Source: Leptodesmis sichuanensis A121
Lineage (GTDB): Bacteria; Cyanobacteriota; Cyanobacteriia; Leptolyngbyales; Leptolyngbyaceae
NCBI RefSeq assembly: GCF_021379005.1
Contig: NZ_CP075171.1
Location: forward strand, 2,356,001-2,420,000
DNA length: 64,000 nucleotides
Direction of reading: 5' to 3'
Position 1 is the first letter of the stretch. The number at the start of each line of letters is the position of its first letter. Below the pieces are notes generated by a model, which saw only the letters and a list, made by a program, of their open reading frames with translations, did not search any database and had not been told where the DNA came from. Position numbers and translations under genes: made by a program. This document shows, piece by piece, positions 57,364 through 64,000 of this stretch.

Positions 57364-59616
57364 ATGACAACTACCCCACAGCGGGAAGCAAAAGTGAGGG
57401 TTGTCGTCGATAAGGATCCGGTTCCTACTTCCTTTGAGAAGTGGTCACAACCCGGACACTTTGACCGCAGCCTTGCTAGAGGACCCAAAACCACAACCTG
57501 GATTTGGAATCTTCATGCTCTCGCCCATGACTTTGATAGCCATACTTCTGACTTAGAAGACGTATCTCGTAAAATCTTCAGCGCCCACTTTGGCCACTTG
57601 GCCGTGATTTTCATCTGGCTCAGTGGTATGTATTTCCACGGCGCTAAATTTTCAAATTTTGAAGCTTGGATGGCCAATCCCACTGGAGTTAAACCCAGTG
57701 CTCAGGTCGTCTGGCCAATTGTTGGTCAAGAAATTTTGAATGCAGACGTTGGTGGTGGCTTCCACGGCATCCAGATTACTTCTGGATTGTTCTATATGTG
57801 GAGAGGTGAAGGCTTCACCAATAGCTATCAGCTTTATTGCACTGCTATTGGCGCACTGGTCATGGCAGCCCTGATGCTGTTTGCTGGTTGGTTCCACTAC
57901 CACAAGCGGGCACCGAAACTGGAATGGTTCCAGAACGCTGAATCCATGCTGAACCACCACCTGGCTGGATTGTTGGGTTGCGGTTCTTTAGGTTGGGCTG
58001 GACATATCATCCATGTGGCTATGCCAACTAACAAACTGCTGGATTCTGGCGTTGCGCCCAAGGATATCCCGCTGCCTCATGAGTTCATTCTGAACAAACA
58101 GTTGATGGTAGATCTGTACCCCAGCTTTGCGAAAGGGTTGACTCCGTTCTTCACCCTGAACTGGGGCGCATATTCTGATTTCCTCACCTTCAAAGGTGGT
58201 CTGAACCCAGTAACGGGTAGCCTCTGGTTGACAGATAACGCGCATCACCACCTGGCGATCGCCGTCCTGTTCATCATTGCAGGCCATATGTACCGAACCA
58301 ACTGGGGCATTGGCCACAGCATGAAGGAAATCTATGAAGCTCATAAGGGTCCCTTTACTGGCGCAGGCCACAAGGGAATCTACGAGACCTTCACCACCTC
58401 CTGGCATATCGAACTGGCATGGAACCTGGCTGGTCTGGGATCTCTGAGCATCATTGTGGCTCAGCATATGTATGCCATGCCTCCCTATCCATACCTGGCT
58501 ACGGACTATGCCACCCAGTTGTCCATCTTTACCCACCATATGTGGATTGGTGGCTTCCTGATTGTCGGTGCGGCAGCCCACGCGGCCATTTACATGGTGC
58601 GTGACTACGATCCCGTAATTAATCAGGACAACGTCCTCGATCGGTTTATCCGTCACCGGGATGCCATTATTTCCCACCTGAACTGGGTTTGTATTTTCCT
58701 CGGCTTCCATAGCTTCGGTCTGTACGTCCACAACGACACCATGCGTGCGTTTGGTCGTCCTCAAGATATGTTCTCGGACACCGGGATCCAACTGCAGCCC
58801 ATCTTTGCTCAGTGGGTGCAAAATCTGCATACCTTAGCTCCCGGCAATACCGCTCCCAATGCACTGGCTCCTGTTAGCTATGCCTTTGGTGGTGATGTTG
58901 TAGCTGTGGGCGGCAAGGTGGCGATGATGCCCATTGCGCTTGGCACCGCAGACTTCCTGGTGCACCACATTCATGCCTTCACGATTCACGTCACCTTGTT
59001 GATTCTGTTGAAGGGTGTCTTGTTTGCTCGTAGCTCTCGTCTGATTCCAGACAAGGCCAATCTTGGCTTCCGCTTCCCCTGTGATGGTCCAGGCCGGGGT
59101 GGCACCTGCCAGGTTTCTGGTTGGGATCATGTATTCCTGGGTCTGTTCTGGATGTACAACTGCATTTCCGTGGTGATTTTCCACTTCAGTTGGAAGATGC
59201 AGTCGGATGTCTGGGGTACAGTCAACGCAGATGGTTCGATCGCCCACATCGCAGGTGGCAACTTTGCTCAAAGCGCTATCACGATTAACGGTTGGCTGCG
59301 TGACTTCCTGTGGGCACAAGCAACTCAGGTGATTACTTCCTACGGTTCGGCTCTGTCGGCTTATGGATTAATGTTCCTGGGTGCTCACTTTGTTTGGGCC
59401 TTCAGCCTCATGTTCCTTTTCAGTGGTCGCGGCTACTGGCAGGAGTTGATTGAGTCGATCGTTTGGGCTCACAATAAGCTGAAGGTTGCTCCATCTATTC
59501 AGCCCCGTGCACTGAGCATTATTCAGGGTCGGGCTGTTGGAGTGGCTCACTATCTCTTAGGAGGAATTGCTACAACCTGGGCATTCTTCCTGGCTCGAAC
59601 ACTTGCACTTGGCTAA
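57364..59616 (+). CDS. psaA: Photosystem I P700 apoprotein A1
   Basis: PsaA with PsaB forms the membrane core of photosystem I, binding P700, antenna chlorophylls, phylloquinone and the Fx cluster. The 750-residue protein starts [20 protein letters not shown], has eleven expected hydrophobic helices with many His ligands (HAHHH-type runs such as [13 protein letters not shown]), and the Fx loop [18 protein letters not shown] with both cysteines. The frame extends upstream to 57310, but the ATG at 57364 follows a GAGGAGAG site and is the family start. psaB follows after 24 bp. Confidence 0.99.
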   Translation: MTTTPQREAKVRVVVDKDPVPTSFEKWSQPGHFDRSLARGPKTTTWIWNLHALAHDFDSHTSDLEDVSRKIFSAHFGHLAVIFIWLSGMYFHGAKFSNFEAWMANPTGVKPSAQVVWPIVGQEILNADVGGGFHGIQITSGLFYMWRGEGFTNSYQLYCTAIGALVMAALMLFAGWFHYHKRAPKLEWFQNAESMLNHHLAGLLGCGSLGWAGHIIHVAMPTNKLLDSGVAPKDIPLPHEFILNKQLMVDLYPSFAKGLTPFFTLNWGAYSDFLTFKGGLNPVTGSLWLTDNAHHHLAIAVLFIIAGHMYRTNWGIGHSMKEIYEAHKGPFTGAGHKGIYETFTTSWHIELAWNLAGLGSLSIIVAQHMYAMPPYPYLATDYATQLSIFTHHMWIGGFLIVGAAAHAAIYMVRDYDPVINQDNVLDRFIRHRDAIISHLNWVCIFLGFHSFGLYVHNDTMRAFGRPQDMFSDTGIQLQPIFAQWVQNLHTLAPGNTAPNALAPVSYAFGGDVVAVGGKVAMMPIALGTADFLVHHIHAFTIHVTLLILLKGVLFARSSRLIPDKANLGFRFPCDGPGRGGTCQVSGWDHVFLGLFWMYNCISVVIFHFSWKMQSDVWGTVNADGSIAHIAGGNFAQSAITINGWLRDFLWAQATQVITSYGSALSAYGLMFLGAHFVWAFSLMFLFSGRGYWQELIESIVWAHNKLKVAPSIQPRALSIIQGRAVGVAHYLLGGIATTWAFFLARTLALG

Positions 59617-59640
59617 AGCGCGAGGAGAACAACTTAAGTT

Positions 59641-61866
59641 ATGGCAACTAAATTCCCAAAATTTAGCCAGGACCTCGCACAAGATCCAACAACTCGTCGG
59701 ATCTGGTACGGGATTGCCACAGCCCACGATTTTGAAAGCCATGACGGCATGACGGAAGAGAATCTTTATCAAAAGATTTTTGCTTCCCACTTTGGTCACA
59801 TTGCCATCATCTTTCTGTGGACTTCTGGCCTTCTGTTCCACGTAGCGTGGCAGGGCAACTTTGAAGCGTGGACGAAAGATCCACTCAATACCCGTCCCAT
59901 CGCCCACGCGATTTGGGATCCTCAATTCGGTAAAGCGGCGGTAGAAGCGTTCACCCAGGCGGGTGCTTCTTACCCTGTGGATATCTCCTACTCCGGTGTT
60001 TACCACTGGTGGTACACCCAGGGAATGCGGACTGCTGGTGATCTCTACAGTGGAGCCATCTTCCTGTTGATCCTGTCTGCTCTCTTCCTGTTTGCTGGTT
60101 GGTTACACTTGCAACCCAAGTTCCGTCCCAGCCTTGCCTGGTTCAAGAATGCTGAGTCTCGTCTCAATCACCACCTGGCTGGTCTGTTTGGGGTTAGCTC
60201 TCTGGCTTGGGCTGGACACCTGATCCATGTGGCAATTCCTGAGTCTCGGGGTCAGCATGTCGGCTGGGATAATTTCCTGACCACGCCTCCTCACCCTGCT
60301 GGTTTAGCTCCCTTCTTTACGGGTAACTGGGGGGTCTATGCCCAAAATCCCGACACGGCTCAGCATGTGTTTGGGACTTCTCAAGGCGCTGGTACTGCAA
60401 TCCTGACGTTCCTTGGTGGCTTCCATCCGCAAACCCAGTCTCTCTGGTTGACGGATATGGCCCACCACCACCTGGCGATCGCCGTCCTGTTCATTGTGGC
60501 TGGTCATATGTACCGCACGAACTTCGGGATCGGTCACAGCATCAAGGAAATGATGGATGCCAAGACCTTCTTTGGGAAGCCTGTTGAAGGGCCATTCAAT
60601 ATGCCCCACCAAGGCATTTACGAAACCTACAACAACTCCCTTCACTTCCAGCTTGGCTGGCACCTGGCTTGCCTGGGTGTGATCACCTCGCTGGTCGCTC
60701 AACACATGTACTCGCTGCCTCCTTACGCTTTCATGGCGCAGGACTATACAACTCAGGCGGCGTTGTACACCCATCACCAGTACATTGCTGGATTCTTGAT
60801 GGTTGGTGCCTTTGCTCACGGCGCTATTTTCTGGGTTCGTGACTACGATCCAGAGCAAAACAAGGGCAATGTGCTGGCCCGGATGCTGGAGCACAAGGAA
60901 GCACTGATCTCTCACTTGAGCTGGGTTTCCTTATTCCTCGGCTTCCATACTCTGGGTCTGTATGTTCACAACGATGTTGTGGTTGCCTTCGGTACTCCTG
61001 AAAAGCAAATCCTGGTTGAGCCAGTCTTTGCTCAGTTCATCCAGGCTGCTCATGGAAAGCTGCTCTATGGCATGGACACCCTGTTGTCTAACCCTGACAG
61101 CATTGCTACCACCGCTTGGCCTAACTATGGCAACGTCTGGCTACCCGGTTGGTTGGATGCCATCAACAGCGGTACCAACTCTCTGTTCTTGACCATTGGC
61201 CCTGGCGACTTCCTGGTTCACCACGCGATCGCGCTCGGCCTCCACGTCACCACCTTGATTCTCGTCAAAGGTGCTCTGGATGCTCGTGGTTCCAAGCTGA
61301 TGCCCGATAAGAAGGACTTTGGCTATGCCTTCCCTTGCGATGGCCCCGGTCGTGGCGGTACTTGCGACATCTCCGCTTGGGATGCTGCTTACCTGTCTAT
61401 CTTCTGGATGCTGAATACGATTGCCTGGGTTACCTTCTACTGGCACTGGAAGCACCTGGCTCTTTGGTCTGGTAATGTCGCTCAGTTCAACGAAAGTTCG
61501 ACCTACCTGATGGGCTGGTTCCGTGATTATCTGTGGCTGTACTCCGGTCCATTAATCAACGGCTACAACCCCTATGGTGTGAACAACTTGTCAATCTGGG
61601 CATGGATCTTCCTGTTCGCTCACTTCGTCTGGGCACTGAGCTTCATGTTCCTGATCTCCTGGAGAGGATACTGGCAAGAACTGATCGAAACCCTGGTTTG
61701 GGCGCACGAACGTACTCCTCTGGCTAACCTGGTTCGCTGGAAGGACAAGCCCGTTGCTCTCTCCATCGTTCAGGCGCGCTTGGTCGGTGTGGCTCACTTC
61801 GCAGTTGGCTTCATCTTTACCTACGCCGCCTTTGTGATTGCCTCAACAGCCGCGAAATTTGGCTAG
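59641..61866 (+). CDS. psaB: Photosystem I P700 apoprotein A2
   Basis: PsaB is the partner of PsaA in the thylakoid photosystem I core. The 741-residue protein starts [24 protein letters not shown], carries eleven membrane helices with histidine ligands, and the Fx loop [18 protein letters not shown]. Length is standard. It is co-transcribed with psaA (24-bp gap, GCGAGGAG before the start) and followed by a strong hairpin terminator. Confidence 0.99.
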   Translation: MATKFPKFSQDLAQDPTTRRIWYGIATAHDFESHDGMTEENLYQKIFASHFGHIAIIFLWTSGLLFHVAWQGNFEAWTKDPLNTRPIAHAIWDPQFGKAAVEAFTQAGASYPVDISYSGVYHWWYTQGMRTAGDLYSGAIFLLILSALFLFAGWLHLQPKFRPSLAWFKNAESRLNHHLAGLFGVSSLAWAGHLIHVAIPESRGQHVGWDNFLTTPPHPAGLAPFFTGNWGVYAQNPDTAQHVFGTSQGAGTAILTFLGGFHPQTQSLWLTDMAHHHLAIAVLFIVAGHMYRTNFGIGHSIKEMMDAKTFFGKPVEGPFNMPHQGIYETYNNSLHFQLGWHLACLGVITSLVAQHMYSLPPYAFMAQDYTTQAALYTHHQYIAGFLMVGAFAHGAIFWVRDYDPEQNKGNVLARMLEHKEALISHLSWVSLFLGFHTLGLYVHNDVVVAFGTPEKQILVEPVFAQFIQAAHGKLLYGMDTLLSNPDSIATTAWPNYGNVWLPGWLDAINSGTNSLFLTIGPGDFLVHHAIALGLHVTTLILVKGALDARGSKLMPDKKDFGYAFPCDGPGRGGTCDISAWDAAYLSIFWMLNTIAWVTFYWHWKHLALWSGNVAQFNESSTYLMGWFRDYLWLYSGPLINGYNPYGVNNLSIWAWIFLFAHFVWALSFMFLISWRGYWQELIETLVWAHERTPLANLVRWKDKPVALSIVQARLVGVAHFAVGFIFTYAAFVIASTAAKFG

Positions 61867-61893
61867 CGCTGAATTCGTGCCTGTAGGCGAATA

Positions 61894-61934
61894 AATCAAA
61901 AATCCCCCACTTTTTAAGTGGGGGATTTTTGATT
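61894..61934. terminator. Strong terminator after psaAB
   Basis: AATCAAAAATCCCCCACTT pairs perfectly with its complement (19 bp) across a TTT loop. The 3' arm contains ATTTTTGATT and is followed by more T residues. It can act in both directions and ends the psaAB transcript. Confidence 0.92.
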
Positions 61935-62141
61935 GAGGTTTTTTTGAGTGATTTCTCAACAGGTGCCTACGAGATCGACAAAGACCTGATTGTGGATTGC
62001 GATCGCTTAAAAGGCCAAGCCTCCCAACGCAGTTATTTGGGTAGCACGGGCCGGTTATGATGCTGTCTACGCAATCGGTGGAACGCTGGTCAGAACGGCA
62101 TCGTGATCAACGGCACAGTTTGAAAAGCGCTCGCGCTGACC

Positions 62142-63722
62142 TCAGCGAACTGTGCAGGCTTTGCGATCGCGATCGGAACCCGGCTCCTGCCAGGAATAGG
62201 CAAAATGACTCACAGACGTAATATTGGGAGCCAGATCCCGCAACACACTCATTTGGGCTTCCAGGGGGGGACGATTGCCGATCGATTGTTGCCAGATACC
62301 CGCCAGTACAGGTTTCACCTCTGTTCCAGGAGGAGCCTTGCTGAGTACCTTCTGAATTTGCTGCATGATGCAACTGGTATTCCCACACACGCCATAAGCC
62401 ATTGGATGCCATTCCGCAGAAGTGGGAAACCGATCCCACAATTGCAACCGCGAATCATAGCCCTGGCCCACCACGGCGTTACCCTCTGGGAAAAAGACTA
62501 GCCCGATGGATGGACTCTGACTCCGCGCTGTATTCACAGCATGGTTGACAAAATCGATCACTCCTTGAGCGGCATGAGCAACGGCCAGTCGCCATAATTC
62601 TGATTGCAAAAGCGTCGCCTGTTTAGCTGCTGGCAGTGTAGCAGGTAGGCTAGAGGTATCGACTCCCTGCCATTGGGGCATTTGGGCCTTAAGGCTATTT
62701 GTTTGCTGCAGATCGTCCGCCTTTAAAGAACCTTGCTGGAGAAAGCGGCGCAATAGTTCTACCGCATTGATGGAACGTGCCCGTTGAAACAACGTCTGCT
62801 GTGAGGCATCTCCATAAATCCATAAGTCCTGTACTCTAGTGGCCACTGAGGCGGCTCCATTACCCCGTGGGTAGCGAATGTAGTCGAACAATACGCCATC
62901 CGGTTTCCGTTGTAATACCGCCCCAATCAGATCACTGTAGTCCTGGCGTACCTGGGGACTGTAGGGATCCACAAACGCCTCATCTGGATTTCTCAAACCC
63001 CAGTCTGTACTGAGGCCAGCGACGATGTTAGCCGTCAGACTCGTTTGTCCCCAACCATTGCGGGCCAGAGTTTGCTGGCGATCGTACCGTCGCGCATAGT
63101 TGGCACCAAAATTCATGCCAAATAGCCAGGAATAGACTTTTAAGCCCCGCTCACGACCTTTCCGAATGGCAAGCGCTAGCAGGTCAACGTTATCCGCACC
63201 GGAGCCTGCCAACATAGACAACCAGGGAGTTGGATTTTGATTGGCTGGGAGCATCACCCGACTGTTGTAAAACGTTTCCACGTAAACCTGGTTATAGCCC
63301 CGGTCAACAATGCGATCGAGCACACTTTCTAAAACACCCGGTCGGGTATCGCAGGGGTAGAGGCGAATCCAGATGGCTTGATTTTGAGGCCAGGTGGTGC
63401 GGCGGCAGCGTTGCAGGCGTTCTCCATGCTGGGCAATCATGGTGTTGTATTTCTTTTGAGCCTCCTGGTTCCCTTTCAGGGCCTCTTGCCGCATTTTTTC
63501 TTTCTGGGCGATCGCTTCAGGAAACTGCTGACAGTAAGAGGTGAAATCAGACTGAGCCGCGTAACTCGGTACAGATTGAAGTAGCCAAACCGGACTGGCC
63601 GCGGTAATGGTCAATAAGCTGCCCAGGATGGAGGAAAAAAAACTGGACAACCTGTGAGAGTTTTCGCAAGTAGAAGGGGATGTGGGAATTGGCTCAGAGT
63701 AAATAGGACTGTCGAAGGTCAT
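62142..63722 (-). CDS. Exported glycosyl hydrolase-like family 10 (GHL10) protein
   Basis: The 526-residue exported protein has an N-terminal hydrophobic segment (SILGSLLTITAASPVWLLQ) then a TIM-barrel with AIWIRLYP, YNQVYVETFYNSR, LKVYSWLFGMNFG, GLSTDWGLRNPDEAFVDPYSPQVRQDYSDLIGAVL and DGVLFDYIRYPRG. The Asp/Glu residues on strand ends (VYVETF, LFDYIRYP) are candidate catalytic acids of the GHL10/DUF187 type. Polysaccharide target is unknown. Leftward, with 275 bp of mostly empty sequence before the psaAB terminator. Confidence 0.85.
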   Translation of the reverse strand: MTFDSPIYSEPIPTSPSTCENSHRLSSFFSSILGSLLTITAASPVWLLQSVPSYAAQSDFTSYCQQFPEAIAQKEKMRQEALKGNQEAQKKYNTMIAQHGERLQRCRRTTWPQNQAIWIRLYPCDTRPGVLESVLDRIVDRGYNQVYVETFYNSRVMLPANQNPTPWLSMLAGSGADNVDLLALAIRKGRERGLKVYSWLFGMNFGANYARRYDRQQTLARNGWGQTSLTANIVAGLSTDWGLRNPDEAFVDPYSPQVRQDYSDLIGAVLQRKPDGVLFDYIRYPRGNGAASVATRVQDLWIYGDASQQTLFQRARSINAVELLRRFLQQGSLKADDLQQTNSLKAQMPQWQGVDTSSLPATLPAAKQATLLQSELWRLAVAHAAQGVIDFVNHAVNTARSQSPSIGLVFFPEGNAVVGQGYDSRLQLWDRFPTSAEWHPMAYGVCGNTSCIMQQIQKVLSKAPPGTEVKPVLAGIWQQSIGNRPPLEAQMSVLRDLAPNITSVSHFAYSWQEPGSDRDRKACTVR

Positions 63723-63805
63723 TAGACAGAAGAATAAAAAGAGATGCTAGCTGCCCTAATAAACTAATGCAGGATCGAAAATTTGAAACAAAAATTTGAT
63801 CCTGT

Positions 63806-64000
63806 TTAGCCCAACCAGCCTCTTAAGCGTTCGGCAATCTGGGGCCGACGCAGTTTCCGCATGGCCTTACTTTGAATCTGTCTGACTCGTTCGCGGGAGA
63901 GATTAAATAATCCTCCAACCTCTTCCAGAGTGCAGGGTTTGTTGGAACTGAGGCCGTAGCGCAAGCTGATGATGTCCTTCTCCCGCTCGGTCAACACATC
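63806..64000 (-). CDS. RNA polymerase sigma-70 family factor, C-terminal part (runs off the edge)
   Basis: The last 64 codons are visible: DVLTEREKDIISLRYGL, then LEEVGGLFNLSRERVRQIQSKAMRKLRRPQ, the region 4.2 helix-turn-helix that binds the -35 element. The ending ERLRGWLG resembles cyanobacterial group 2 sigma factors rather than the principal SigA, but the rest of the gene lies outside the window, so the subclass is not assigned. Confidence 0.93.
   Translation of the reverse strand, partial: DVLTEREKDIISLRYGLSSNKPCTLEEVGGLFNLSRERVRQIQSKAMRKLRRPQIAERLRGWLG

Noticed and set aside
57988-58830. 280-residue minus-strand ORF inside psaA, and similar long antisense frames in psaB
   Set aside because: They are antisense shadows of strongly biased codon use in psaA/psaB, with no start signals or family features.

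Overview
The window is a stretch of a cyanobacterial chromosome. It carries psaA-psaB (photosystem I core), many HIP1 octamers (GCGATCGC), a ThiE with the long cyanobacterial N-terminal region, the folD-crtE-PAP2 gene order, group-2-like sigma factor C-terminal sequence and several cyanobacteria-restricted hypothetical families. Gene style suggests a filamentous Leptolyngbya-like organism, but the genus is inference.

Bases 1-6619 are one very large CRISPR array that continues off the left edge: 72 copies of a 37-nt repeat, one with a point mutation, and no cas gene anywhere in the window. Two mobile elements sit inside spacers. An intact IS630-family element (1471-2596) lies between TA dinucleotides. 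A 211-bp MITE-like element (669-879) lies between 6-bp direct repeats. Removing either element restores a spacer of normal length (36 and 37 nt). A short IS200/IS605-end-like hairpin region lies between the array and the first ordinary gene.

From 6.8 to 15.8 kb are housekeeping genes: an SDR, a DUF6492 glycosyltransferase-like protein, lipA, a YpfJ-type zinc peptidase and tRNA-Pro(CGG). They are followed by a compact block of cNMP-binding protein, unusual pyruvate-kinase-like protein, acetate kinase and a hydrolase-like protein. An ISL3 element with a perfect 8-bp target duplication and a frameshifted transposase lies at 15821-17067, next to a VapBC-like toxin-antitoxin pair. From 18 to 26 kb are small conserved cyanobacterial proteins, a DUF92 (VTE6-like) membrane protein, hydrolases, a TPR protein, rsmE and a pentapeptide-repeat membrane protein gene broken by frameshifts.

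From 26.3 to 43 kb are glutamate synthase, a secreted phosphodiester glycosidase-family protein, a cupin flanked by two copies of a 66-nt structured repeat, an A-type Fe-S carrier, the str ribosomal operon (rpsL-rpsG-fusA-tuf-rpsJ), a beta-helix/SPOR protein and thiE. From 43 to 56.4 kb are a secreted Ntn-type amide hydrolase, the leftward folD-crtE-PAP2 cluster, a lipoprotein, a lipase, cobI, a TonB-like protein, a 1284-residue hybrid sensor kinase and a proline-rich exported protein. The right end holds psaA-psaB with a long 5' leader and a strong terminator, a GH10-like exported protein, and the C-terminus of a sigma factor running off the edge.
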